From: Imbricaverruca yamaguchii
Taxonomy: Eukaryota; Arthropoda; Thecostraca; Neoverrucidae
NCBI GenBank assembly: GCA_034440575.1
Contig: JAOTOL010001501.1
Coordinates: 767,001 to 831,000 of the forward strand
Length of the DNA stretch: 64,000 bases
Reading direction: 5' to 3'
Position 1 is the stretch's first letter. Every line of letters begins with the position of its first letter. A program made the translations under genes and the position numbers. The notes under the pieces are model-generated. The model worked only from the letters and a program-made list of their open reading frames with translations. It ran no database searches and had not been told where the DNA came from. Positions 10,148-21,745 of the stretch are shown in pieces.

Positions 10148-11487
10148 TTAACACGCGCCCTGGAGGGCCTCTGAAAATTACGAACACTGGAGGGGGGGGG
10201 GGGCGGAATCCGCCCTCAAAGATTTCGGCTCCTATTAAAGCTAGAGAAACGAAATTTGCAGGGTGGGTTGGCACGATAGTGAACTCTATTGTGTGCGAAT
10301 TCTGTGACCTTAAGTCGATATCTTGAAGGCCAAATGAGGTCAAAATACCCAAATGTTCTGGTTTTGCGTGGCTTGGCTTGTCGTTGTTATTGATCGCTGT
10401 GATTGTGTTTAAAGGCACACAAATTGGCATTAATGATGTTTTGGACATTATTAATGATGCAATACAGATACCAGATCCGCCATTTGACCTCAGGTCACCG
10501 ATATAGGAGCACTTTATCAGGTCATTGCCTGTTCCAGTTACCGGAACCGGGCTGCCCACCCGACCGCTCCGTTGGGCGGCTCGGCACAATAGGCTTCGCA
10601 AAGAAAGGAGTGAAATACATGAATAAAGTACAGAAACGCTTAGGCACACAATGGCAAATAGTAGATTTCCGGATGTGTAGGGAGTAACAGGCAAAGTGCC
10701 GTCAATCGCATGACAGCATTTATGACAACAGTCCAGTTGACCAAGTTTGGTTCCATTATCCTGTCATGAGCTTGACCTGACTTGAACTCGGTGACATAAC
10801 ATGACTTTTAAATTATATAGCATGACAATATGCATCAAACAAGTCGCTAGTTTTGGCAAGAACACTTCCCTTTTGCCAATATACGGAAGCGCATCACCTC
10901 CGATTTTTGTGGTCTTGCGCTGCAAAATTCGTTTACTTTAACGGCCCCTAACTTGAAAACTTTTCGGCCAATGTTCATTTTTCGTGCTTTAAACAATTCG
11001 CCGGTCATTTCGGAGCAGGTACGCAAAAATGGCGTATATCGCCCAGAATAACATGGAGTTATGTACGAAAAATTGGAGGGGTGGGCGGATTTGGCCCTCC
11101 CACCTCCAGGGCGTGTGTTAGCCTGTCATGAACTTGGCCTGACTTGACGTCGGTGACCTGACATGACTTTGAAACAACATAGCATAACAATATACATCAA
11201 ACAAGTCGCTAGTGTTGCCAAGAACACTTACTTTTTGCCAATGTACGGGAAGCGCATCAGCTCCGATATTCGTGGTCTGATGCTGAATTTTTGTTTTAAT
11301 TTAATGACCTCTAACTCAAAGAGTTGTCGGTCGATTTTCGTTTGTCTTACTTTAAACAACGCACCGGCCATTTCTAAGTAGGTACACAAACAATGACGTA
11401 TATCGACCGGTAAAATCTCGAGTTATCTACGAAAAATCGGAGGGGTGGGCGGATTTCGCCCCCCCCTTCTCCAGGGCTCGTGTTAAT
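10148..11487. mobile_element. TTAA-flanked non-autonomous DNA transposon (piggyBac-type signature)
   Basis: The left end reads TTAA then CACGCGCCCTGGAG (from 10148). The right end reads CTCCAGGGCTCGTG then TTAA (to 11487). The ends are near-perfect inverted repeats bounded by TTAA on both sides, which is the piggyBac target-site rule. No transposase can be read inside, so it is non-autonomous or a MITE. The right half holds a tandem duplication of about 362 bp (10761-11122 and 11123-11487); the end of the first unit repeats the terminal motif (ctccagggcgtgtgtta). Assignment to piggyBac rests only on TTAA and terminal symmetry. Confidence 0.65.
10761..11487 (+). repeat. 362-bp tandem duplication inside the TTAA element
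   Basis: Two copies start at ctgtcatga (10761 and 11123) and end with gaggggtgggcggatttcgcc-like sequence and the terminal motif. Differences are scattered substitutions, so the duplication is old. Confidence 0.85.
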
Positions 11488-13046
11488 GTTGTAAGATAAA
11501 CTGAGGGAAGTGAAATATGGTGTCTTAGTGGGACTATGTCTACATCCTTTTATAAGGAACTTGCAAATTCTGGAGTTATTGCAGCTAAATTATTCCTGGG
11601 CTCACGGAATAGCTACGGAATTAAGAAGATTAAAGGACAGGGTCGTTTGGGTTGCCTTCAGGCCGCGCAGGCCGTAACTTAGGCCACACAGGGTCGCTTG
11701 GGTTGCCATGCGGGACAATCCGACTGTTAAGCTTTCATACATAAGCACTAGTGAACGACATAAAAAAACAAGACATCCATTTGTGGTTTGTATGCCATGA
11801 CACTGAAGAATACACACATCAGAGCATGTATGCACCGGGTTGTATTTGTGTTTCTACTCAGTCACACTGGAGCATGCATTGGAGCAAAACGCAGATTGAT
11901 TCAATGCGAAGAAACGCATAGGTAAAACTATCCAATTGTGAGCTCCTAAAGCACGCTTGTTGCAATATAGTCTGAAACACAAATAAAGACGTTTAATCAA
12001 TACAAATATTAGGTGCCATTTTACTAAGACCTCTCAACAAATGGCAACTAACCTCAAAATAGCGAAATGATTCGTCGTTCCTTGTCATGAAAATCGAGCT
12101 AAAATCGAGCTAAATGAGCCGAGTAAAATAAAATCGAGTATTTGAGCAGGACTAATCGACAAAACATCAACCACCCTTCTGGCAAACAGCGACCGCCCCT
12201 TCTGGTAAACTGACAAACATCGACTACTCTACTGGCAAACATCGACTGCCCTACTGATAAGCATCGACCACCCTGCTGATGTAATCAGCATACATACATT
12301 CAGAACGTATTGTAGATTGTAGACACTAGGCTTGCCTACCTCCCCAAAAATGATTATCGTCCTTCGGCAATGCTGCATCGCACACATTACGATGTGGGCC
12401 AATTGGCTTCATATTGAACTAGAATCACTCCACCTGTCCATGATTTTACAGTGTTTAGCTGTCATCGGCATCAGTTCCGGATCGAAAATACCACGGTATG
12501 TACCAGCTTCAGGATGCTGAGGACAAACTGCTCTAAGCCACATAGATTGCTGGTTGCACCACAACTGGGATTTATTGATATACACACAAACAAAAAGAAC
12601 TATAATTGTTCTCCCACTTAGTTCCAAGATAGTTACTTTTGGCTATCTTCTCACGGTCGAAATTCACATATACATGCGTGTGGCCTTGTAGCCCATTGGA
12701 CTGCGTATTGGTATGCACTTGGACAGATGAGTAGAGTCCCCAAAATACATAGACTTCACCATGTGAAAACGTAATTCGAAGCCGTGCATTTCATCGCAAA
12801 ATTAGTATTTGATGCATCTGGATGAAACTGGGTCAGGGTCAGAATGCATAACGACTCCGCCGTACGAATATCGTAGCAGTTGTGTCCAGGAAGGCATGAG
12901 GCTCGGACCAATCTCTTTTCACCGCGCTATCATTTCACAAAACGCCTTGGAGCCGCTTCCCGGTGGTTCAACGTAGATGTTTTCATTTGGAGGGCAAATC
13001 AAATGCTAGAAGGTGAAAATAGGTGTTGTTCCAATTCCTTCTTGTC
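11488..13046. other. Intergenic stretch, no gene; short degenerate tandem repeat
   Basis: No coding exon is supported. At about 12160-12290 there is a degenerate repeat of about 29 bp built on tggcaaacatcgactaccct. The rest looks unique. Confidence 0.5.
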
Positions 13047-13140
13047 AGGGGCGTCGATTTGTATCCTTTTGTGGGGGCCATGACCCCATCAATGTTGATC
13101 TTGCCCCCCATGTTGATTTGCCCCCCACCAATAACATATG
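13047..13140 (+). mobile_element. hAT-like MITE fragment, left end
   Basis: Starts with CAGGGGCGTCGATTTG, a hAT-like terminal motif, and runs into a G/C-homopolymer-rich body (gggggccatgacccc, ttgccccccat). The mirror image of the end motif occurs at 18336-18351. No transposase is present. Confidence 0.4.
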
Positions 13141-15019
13141 CTATTTGTATGCTGATAACGAAGCTAAAGGAAAAAAGCAACAAGCAAACAAAAACATGTG
13201 AAATAAAAAACCTAGTTGATGCACATTTTGCACTGAAAAGAAACAGATTTGGATTAGATAGTAGACTGGCTCTCCACCGTTTTCTGTAAACTTGAAAATT
13301 GTGCAAAAAGGCCTGAAATAGCTTGATATCCATCCACTGTGGAAGGACAACTTACCTACATCATCAAATGTTCAAATTAGCTGATGCTGATACACTTTAA
13401 ACCGGATTGTATGACAAATATGCTAAGCCACTAAACAACAATTGCTTTGTCATACTGATGTTTCTACACACCACCAATGGCAACGCCACATGCATATGGA
13501 GCTTGAACAGGATTCATTCCATTCTCAATTTCCAGTCATCAAACTTCTTGCAATCCAGTGCAGTGAAAACAATCGCATGCATCATTGGGATTATGGGTAT
13601 AAACACCATAATAATATCCAGCAGCCCACCCATCATCCAATCAGCTTCATGTTTACCAAGGTAGGTACCTGCCTAGGTACATACTCGATGAGATATTACC
13701 TAAGTAGGTACATACCTAGGTAACTCAAACTAAACCGAGAGCCACATCTGAGCCAGTCTGCCAGATTATGATACCATGAAAGAAAAAAAGTCAGAAGAAA
13801 CTGCATGGACACTGTTGCAATTGATACTCCTGAAGAAAGCAATAGGTAGGTACTAATCAGTGCACAGTCATACAAGACCAATATAATGTGTTCTTGCGCA
13901 GCAGGACCCCAATGTCTGGTAGCGCGCATCACATGACATGAAGGATGCCATTACATTGGAAGAAGCATCTAAGTTTGCCTGGAAGCCTTAGTGACGTCAT
14001 ATCTTTTTCCTTTACTGCAGCAGGAATTGATAGCATCAGGCATTGCCCTCTATGTCAATGGCATCAGGCATTGACCTCTATATATATATATAACTAGACG
14101 GCCGACTCGCCGCACGGTCCGCGTCCTACTCCGGCCGGTCCAGAATGGAGCAGCGGTATATGGGCAAAAGATTGAGCGCGCTGCCCACTCACATGCATTT
14201 TGGCCCTGGACTGAAATGTTGCAAGATGAAAAGCTATGGCTAAATTTTGATAATAAGTAGTGAAAATAATGTTGGGTTCATGATGAGCAAATAGAAAAGG
14301 CGAAAAATTTGCCAAGTTATTGTAATTGTGTTTTTAATGTCTAACTTCTATCATCGTTGCCAACTTTGTGCGGTATTCAGCATGTGTACCCAATGGAATC
14401 ATGACCCATACACGCTTGCGAAGAAACGCTGGGAATGTTTGTAGTTGATAGCATGCGTGTACTGCGTGTGAACCCTATATCCTAATCAGAGTGGTTTCCA
14501 GAAATTGTCATGGGAGAGTGGTATTTGTCAGTGGGCGCCATTTATTAGGAGCTGCACCCTGCAAAAATACCTGAAGGGGCTAAACGAAAATCCGTTTAGC
14601 GAGGATGGGCGTGTACTTGAGCACACTGAAGGGTGCTTCTGGTGGACAAATATGAAGGGAAATACTCGAGTCTTCCTGGAGGGGTGCAGGTTCCATTAGG
14701 ACATTTCCCTGAATCAGCCGACCATCCCTGAATCCACATGACCATCCTGCATGGCATAGGTTGACGCTCAGGCAGGAGTGTTGCTATATATACTTTCGAG
14801 GGGACAAATGGCACATCAATGTTGGCTTTGCCCCCGACAATGATTTCAAGCCCAACATGGAACCCCATAGAGTTTGTTCCCCCAATCAATCTGGGCCTGC
14901 CCATTGCCTTCTTGTATTTTGGCCTCCTTCAACCTCCCCCCCCTCCCCCTCCCCAATAATACCAAAAAGTTTTTATTAACACATAAACATTTTCACAAAA
15001 GGGCACTTTTTCTTCAGAA
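13141..15019. other. Intergenic stretch, no gene; repeat debris
   Basis: At 13655-13725 taggtacctgcctaggtac-type motifs are repeated in both orientations. At about 14785-14870 there is a fragment (tgttggctttgcccccgac) related to the hAT-like family seen at 13.05 and 37.9 kb. No coding exon is supported. Confidence 0.45.
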
Positions 15020-15640
15020 AGAGCTTATGGTAGGTTTGGTTAGGATAGGCTGGGTTAGGTTTCCTTTCTAATCGTGAGTATTTTCAGAAAATAAAGTGTT
15101 GAACTTTTTTTTTTCTCTGAAAAGGTAGGTTTGGCTAGATTGACTAGGCATTTTTTAAACATATTCTTTTTCATGCTACATTACCTAATTCAAAGCCATT
15201 TCTGACATCATTTTGCTCACAACTTGAAAGGTATGCATTTGCACATAAAATGAGTTGTCCCTTCATCTTAGTCACCTTCGTAGGCATGGTATTCTGAAGA
15301 AATATTCAACAAATAATAAAACACGACATAAATGGCAAATCTACAAAATAAGTTGTATTTTTAGGAAAAACGTTGTTGAAAATTTTTACAAAGCATTCCA
15401 ACTTAAAAAACTAAACTAACCTAACTTAAACAAACCAAACCCATTTCTTCGCTGTTTGGAGGGAAGTGTGTATTAAAACTTGTCTTGTTACCACCTTAAA
15501 GCACAACAATACCAGTTTGGTTAGGTTAGACTAGTGTAGGTATTTTAAGGTGGAAATTTTGGTCTAAAAAAGTTTTTAAAAAACGGAAATGTTTACCTGA
15601 AAAGCAGCCGACGTTAGGTTAGGTTATGCCGGGGTCGGTT
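15020..15640. repeat. TTAGGTT/AACCTAA-rich AT-rich stretch
   Basis: Repeated short runs of ggttaggtt on one strand (15035-15065, 15520-15530, 15610-15625) and aacctaa on the other (15405-15425) in an AT-rich background. The motif equals the arthropod telomere unit TTAGG, but the runs are too short and mixed to be a telomere block. A similar run is at 63775-63825. Confidence 0.6.
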
Positions 15641-16246
15641 TTTATATTTTGGACAATTTTCAGAAAATGCACAGCGTACAATTTTTAGAGTTTATTTTTT
15701 CCGATTTTTTATCCAGAGGGAGGCTGTGGTATGCTAGATTACATTATGTTGGTTATGGTCATTAGGTTGTGGTACTGATTCACTAATGAGTGAATTCATA
15801 CCATTCCCACTGGTGTCTGAAAGCTACATCATAACCTTACCTTTATAACGTGTATCACAAGAACACATCTCGATTGGCACCATAGAAGTCCATTAACGAA
15901 AGTGTTACTTCATTACCTGCGTTATTAATGTAAACAGAAAGAAGTCCTTTGAACCATATGTCATGTCCTTCCCAGTGCTGCTCCATCCATCTTCAACTCC
16001 AGCCCTGACCAAACTTCAGGAGCGCATCCATCTCCAACTCAGCCTGCGGAAGAAGGTATGTATTGCAGCAAAAGTACAATCTTAATTCCATTGTGTCCCT
16101 GTTGCCTAATAGTCGATCCTTGCCTATCCATGTAGCAGATGTTTGACCTTCCTCGAACTGTCTGGAAAACTTGGGAGTTGAAATCACTTGTGAGTGATGA
16201 AACAGATGAGCTATTCCTGGATGCTTATATTGCAGAATTGCATGGC

Positions 16247-16345
16247 ACAGTGGCGTGCCGAATGGGAAAGGGCCATTGCGGGCTGTTGCCCCCTGATAGG
16301 TTGTCGGGCCCCCAAGAATCGCGTAGAGCTCCGGAAAAAATGCGC
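16247..16345 (+). mobile_element. hAT-like fragment
   Basis: CAGTGGCGTGCCGAATGGG at 16248 resembles the common hAT-type terminal motif. It is followed by gccccctgat and gggcccccaag, as in other degraded members. No coding capacity. Confidence 0.35.
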
Positions 16346-16400
16346 CAGTCTCCATAAAAGTCCCGTTTGGGCCCAAATAACCGCTGGCTGGTTGGCTGAA

Positions 16401-16503
16401 TATTGGTTTTACGACACGTCAACCGTTGAGTCATGTAGCGTCGCCAATCTCTCACGTCGATTGGCCGCGGGCGAAGAGTAGCGACAGGTGGGACTCGAAC
16501 CCC
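16401..16503 (-). mobile_element. tRNA-derived SINE, copy A (5'-truncated)
   Basis: Read on the minus strand it begins with a pol III B-box-like GGTTCGAGTCCCACC (16499-16485) and continues through cctgtcgct and cgcccgcggccaatcg to a tail at tattgg (16401). Copy B at 57994-58137 matches it at about 85% over 100 bp. Here the part upstream of the B box is replaced by a tandem array, so the SINE is truncated or overrun. Confidence 0.7.
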
Positions 16504-16920
16504 AAATAATCGCACCGGGGCCCCGAAAAATCACATCGGGTCAAAATGGTTGCGCACGGGCTTCTCAAAAGGACGCTGGGACATCAAAAGTTATCAACTG
16601 GTCCCTTGAAAACCACGCTGGGGCTCAAAAGAGTCGTACTGGTGATAACGAAAATCACGACGAAGGCCATAAATGGTCGAGCCGGAACCCCTGAAAGTCA
16701 CGGTGAGCCTTCTCTACCAAGTATTCTCAATATTCCGTCGGTAATTCAAGGCATACCAAGTTTCGCAAAAAGCAACAGGGCCTTCAAGCATGCTCTGCAG
16801 CTCGAAATAAACAAACCGGAAGCGCTGAATAAAACCATAACGGAGGCCCTCAAGGCACAGCAGGGTCGTGAGACTGCACGGGGGCTCAAAAGGGGGAATT
16901 GATCGTAAACAAGGAACAAA
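16504..16920 (+). repeat. Degenerate ~21-bp tandem array
   Basis: Successive units of 19-23 bp such as ctggggctcaaaagagtcgta, ctggtgataacgaaaatcacg and acgaaggccataaatggtcg. Similarity between units is low, but the phase of the ctgg...aaaa...cacg pattern is kept across 16500-16700. It is weaker from 16700 to 16920. Confidence 0.6.
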
Positions 16921-18742
16921 AATACCAGGCAATAAATAAAACATCTTCGAAAGAAACCTCTTTGAAAACGTGCCGATACCTTCAAAATAATATCGGTGTA
17001 TAAAAAACAACAAAGCTATTCAAAAAAAAGATCCTGGTCTCAAACGTGTTCCGGGACTGGATGGACCATTCGATTTCATGAGAAAAAAACATCATAATCT
17101 TGATTTGGTGTTGCTATGCTTCAACTACAGCGAATGGTGGCATTTTGAAGATGTGGGAATATTATCATCCTCGATCCGTCCCAAGTCAATTTCAAGGGGA
17201 ATTATACATCAAATTGGTGAATGAGGTCAAGAAGGTAAATATGGTGGGTCCAAGCAATACCAAAGGTACAGAAAATTCAGCACTTAACCTTTTGGAGGGA
17301 AAGGACTACAGGTGCCAACAGGGTTGCAGTAAAAATGTTCCTGTTGTGATACACCTGGTGCGTGGACCATTCCAATTCCACCTATTTGAAAACTGTTGAT
17401 TTCTGACATTATTCCCATTTTCAGAAGTTTCGTATTTTATATTTCCGACTTTAGAGCAAAGAAACCATTCAAGCCGACATGTCCATTTCAAGACCATCGG
17501 ATGGCACTTCTGGGAATCTCCTGGACTGAACTTTTCGGACTCTTTGGCCGTAATCGGAAAGGCGTGTACCCAGTGTGGCCTACTCTTGCAATTGGTTTCG
17601 CCATTGGGTACGGGTGAAGTTTTTAAACTGTTGTAAAAATAAATGGTAGAACGATTGCGTTGATTGATGTATGTGATCCGTTGTGCATTTTAGTTTGCTC
17701 GGTGCCGCGTGTGGTGACTGACTAGACTCGGCGATCACGATGACTACATCAATACACATGTTTTATCAGAGGACATTGTTTTCGATTGCTATGGTTTTAT
17801 GGAAGCCATGCCCCCTTCTCGACCCTGAACTCGCCTCACCAAAACTTTGGCTTCACCCTTCCTAATGTTAGGCACCGAGAAAATACCTTCACCCGTCGTC
17901 ATCACAGTTCAAGCCTGCTGCGCTCCAATGCTCCATCAAGGCCGGTGTGTTTTAGCCTACATATGGGCGCATGCATATTTTATTTAAGCCGTGTGTGTTT
18001 GTTGGTGTGTGGAGTGAGAGGAGGGTGAGAGTGACGTTGAGGAGATAGATGACGTTGACGATGACGATGGACCCGAGTCCACTGTATGACACTGCAGTCA
18101 CATGCTATGACTCACAGTTTTTATGTTGATATGCACTGTGCATTGATCTTTTGTTTCTGTGGCTTCACCTGTTACTGGACGATTTTCCCGTTGGCGAGAA
18201 TGCTGAATGAACTCGGCATACACATCGTCAAATACAAATCAGAATTATTGAGGTCTGAAAATATAGTGGGCGACATCCCATGAGTTTTTTTTTGGGGATC
18301 AAATAAACTTCGCCCCCCCCCCCCAATTATTTTCAAAAATCGACACCCCTGCTTCCTATATAGGTTAAGCTTCCCCTCAAGTGATGCTTTTTGCACTTTC
18401 ATGAATAAACTTTGATACATGATAGAAGATGTCATTTTCCATGACGTCGGGCAACCATTTTCATAGTATGAACAAACTCATCCAAATTGCACGTGGTGTT
18501 TCACTGATGGTTTAAAAACTGAACATTAGCTTCGTGTGCTGCGAATGGCACCGAGTTCAGTTGACTTCCGGACCATTCTTCGATTTTGTTTCGATGTTCA
18601 GCTACTTTTTATTTTGCTATTTCTCTACCTTCGCTGGGACGTCTGGTAAATCCATCTTTGCGAGGCCAGGGATGTCTCTTGACCCCCACCTCTAACTTCC
18701 GATCTACGTATGCATCGGTACGTAGATTATGCGTACGTTTTT
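16921..18742. other. Intergenic stretch, no gene
   Basis: No coding exon is supported. The right end of a hAT-like element (aaaaatcgacacccctg, 18335-18351), preceded by a poly-C run, lies at 18281-18351. Just before 18743, 18702-18728 forms a small hairpin (ATCTACGTA, an 8-nt loop, then TACGTAGAT). Confidence 0.45.
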
Positions 18743-18778
18743 GAACGGTGTTCTGCGGTATACCGCAGAACACCGTTC
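18743..18778. repeat. 36-bp perfect palindrome
   Basis: GAACGGTGTTCTGCGGTA (18743-18760) followed directly by its exact reverse complement. It has no loop. It sits at the sharp edge between AT-rich sequence and the CpG-dense island at 18790-19270. Confidence 0.97.
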
Positions 18779-18789
18779 ACGACTGAGAT

Positions 18790-19270
18790 GTTTACAGCCA
18801 GCGCCGGCAACACGCACAGCAAAGCCACGCGTCAGGGCGACGCTTGGGTCGGTCGCCGACCCTGCCGGGCCGACCCCGACCACCACGGCCCGGGTCCGGC
18901 CACCCGCCTCCGCGCCATCCCGGATCTCCGCGGCGGGCGGCGCGTTTTGCAACGCGCGGCGCCCGTTTCCGGGGCCGCGGCTCGTTTGCACCACAAACGC
19001 CGGCGGCGCATCGCCTCCCCCGGCGGCGGCGGCGGCGGCGGCGGCGGCCGGCACCTCCCGGCCGGGAGAAACTGCCGCCGGCCGCCGGCCGGTGGCCGCC
19101 CATTGTGTGGCGCCGACGTGCCGGGCCGCGCTGATGTATGCGCCGCGGCGCTCCGCCGTCTGCGCCGACGGAGGTGACGACACGACCGCCGCGCCCCGGG
19201 CGGCGGAAGCGGCAGTCGCCGGTGTCGCGGTCGGGGACGGACCAACGCAGAGGGAACGGCTGCCGACATC
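18790..19270. promoter_or_regulatory. CpG-dense island (possible promoter or GC-rich repeat)
   Basis: About 480 bp with very high GC and CpG content, including a (GGC)n run near 19022-19048 and a ccggccg cluster. It is open in several frames on both strands only because stop codons are rare in such sequence. No gene is seen starting from it. A CCGCCCATTGTG motif here is shared with the island at 62.4-62.8 kb. Confidence 0.45.
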
Positions 19271-20559
19271 TCTGGCGCCTGGCGTCAATCTATCCGATGG
19301 TTATTGGTTGTTTGTCTATATGTTAGATATCTGAGTGTGATCCATGTTTGTAACCGTCGCATCATAGACATTATGCACTGTTGTGACGTACCAATGATCG
19401 CTGCCTGTGAGTATGCGACAGGATGTGTGCCCGCAACAATTGCGAGTTGCCATGCCCGATTCGCATAAATTAACTTGCTCGTTTTGTGCAGACTTCCAAA
19501 TCACATATATTATGTTCACACTCGGACTTGGGGATCAGCCTGAGAGCCAGTTCCGCTCACCAAGTCAAGGAAAACACTGTAGATGACGCAGAAGTAATTC
19601 GCCCTACGCTCATGCTTTACGTATTTGCATGTCGGTATATGCTACAGTCTACCACCACGTGAAACGCAATGGACAGTGGTACTGAAAGCTTCCACTTCAG
19701 GCTGTCCCGAGGCGGATTCTCATGTGCGGCTAACCAAGTATAGGTACGCTGCCCAATGTATAGTCATTCAGCAACCGAGTTGGTTTAGTGACTAGCATAA
19801 CAATTTGCTAGGTCCTGCTCCTATACTCATCTCTATCCCGGTTAGGATGCCGTAGCCTGGCATGTGTGTTGCATGCAGAGTGACTCGGGGGGCAAAATCT
19901 ACTTCACGCAGTAGGCCTATTGCTCTCGTTACTCTTGATTGGCCGTTCGAAACACTAAATGTGTGCTCTTGACTTGGGTCGAGGTTAATAGAAGACGGCT
20001 CTCGGGCCTGTTGAGACTACCTGAGTGTGCCGGCAGGCTCGACAGAGTTAATAATGTTTTGTTAACAGTGCTGAGGAGGTAATGGTCATCCCCAATATTC
20101 AGCCCATGAAACTCCAATGTCATTTCGGCTGATATCCTAGATGAGGGCAAATATTGCGAAAATATGCATGCAGTTTGAAGATCATGATTGCCGATGGCTC
20201 AGGGATCAGTCTATGTGCCCGATTGCGTCTAAGAAAACATCGGTGCCATTAACAATCCCCATCCTCGTTTTCCGTGGCGGTTATAAAATAGTCGAACTGC
20301 ACTCGGAATGCTTAAATGTGTCTTCAATTATATAATTGACTTGAATGTCGACTTTCAGGGGCATGGCTGTAGAGGAGAGTCGGGTGCATGCCACGAGCAC
20401 AAAGGAGACTACCATGCGAAGGAGGATGCAGTCAACTGCCAGCCGGATGTCTATTGTTGCACTGTGTGTCACAGCGGATGGAGAGGGAGAGTGGGGGTGG
20501 GGTGGGGGTGGGGGCGGCGATTCAGCACCGTAGTTATGTCATCATCGATGGTGCTTCAT
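19271..20559. other. Intergenic stretch, no gene
   Basis: No repeat, exon or RNA gene could be supported. Confidence 0.5.
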
Positions 20560-20745
20560 CACCATCGCTACCGACCCGTGTCTCTGGAGAGCCGCACAGT
20601 CGACCGTGTCCAGGGGAGACCGGACCGTCGACTCATGGCCCGGGGAGACCCGGATGTCGACCCGTGGGGGCACGGGTTCGGACAGGTCGACCCATGTCTA
20701 GGGGAAGCATGGATAGGCTGATTCGTGACCAAGGGAGACTTGGAC
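20560..20745 (+). repeat. Degenerate array related to the 21-bp minisatellite
   Basis: Units such as gaccgtgtccaggggagacc and cgacccatgtctaggggaag resemble the clean 21-bp array 420 bp downstream but are heavily diverged. It looks like an older part of the same array. Confidence 0.6.
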
Positions 20746-21164
20746 TATAAGGCGTATCGGAAATTGTAAAACCCATGATACGGGATTTGTTATTTGGATA
20801 TTTGTGCATTCAAGTACGCTGAATTTAAAATGGCAACACCGTATCTATGTGACGTTGTCTTATTCCACCATTTTTGCCTTGTCACAATGTTGCTCTTTAT
20901 TGATTTAATTTGCCGAGACGGTTCGAATAATGTGCATGTCAATGGGTTTATCACCACTAGTTCATAAGTTGGAAAATACCCTTAAAACCCGCAACCATGG
21001 TACAAAAAAAGGGAAATTTTAGAAAAAATGACACCATATAAATAATATAAATGTTTCAGTGCATTTTTTAAACAGCGTGCTTTAATGCATTGGAATTCAA
21101 ATAACAAACTAAAGGTTTTATATCCCTAGACATAGGTATTACAATTTCTGATACGTCTTGCCAG
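20746..21164. other. AT-rich spacer between two arrays
   Basis: No gene seen. Confidence 0.5.
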
Positions 21165-21745
21165 GCAGGCCAACCCGTGTTCAAGGGAGCCCGACCCGTG
21201 TTCAGGGGAGCCCGACCCGTGTTCAAGGGAGCCCGACCCGTGTTCAGGGGAGCCCGACCCGTGTTCAGGGGAGCCCGACCCGTGTTCAGGGGAGCCCGAC
21301 CCGTGTTCAGGGGAGCCCGACCCGTGTTCAGGGGAGCCCGACCCGTGTTCAGGGGAGCCCGACCCGTGTTCAGGGGAGCCCGACCCGTGTTCAGGGAGCC
21401 CGACCCGTGTTCAGGGAGGGAGCCCGACCCGTGTTCAGGGGAGCCCGACCCGTGTTCAAGGGAGCCCGACCCGTGTTCAGGGAGCCCGACCCGTGTTCAG
21501 GGGGAGCCCGACCCGTATTCACGGGAGCCCGACCCGTGTTCAGGGGAGCCCGACCCGTGTTCAGGGGAGCCCGACCCGTGTTCAGGGGAGCCCGACCCGT
21601 GTTCAGGGGAGCCCGACCCGTGTTCAGGGGAGCCCGACCCGTGTTCAAGGGAGCCCGGACAGGCTGACCCGTATTGAGGTGAGCCGGACCCGTATTCAGA
21701 GGAGCCCGACCCGTGTTCAAGGGAGCCCGGACAGGCCGACCCTTG
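21165..21745 (+). repeat. 21-bp minisatellite
   Basis: About 27 tandem copies of a 21-bp unit (ggagcccgacccgtgttcag with one variable g), including 20-bp and 24-25-bp length variants near 21400-21430 and at the 3' end. Because 21 is a multiple of three all frames stay open. These reading frames are not genes. Confidence 0.97.

Noticed and set aside
16485..16503. A tRNA gene suggested by the B-box-like sequence
   Set aside because: No cloverleaf can be drawn; the sequence matches a second dispersed copy at 58.0 kb and is better explained as a SINE.
18704..19334. Several 100-200-codon frames on both strands
   Set aside because: Stop codons are rare in CpG-dense sequence; frames overlap on both strands and show only Ala/Arg/Pro/Gly-rich low complexity.
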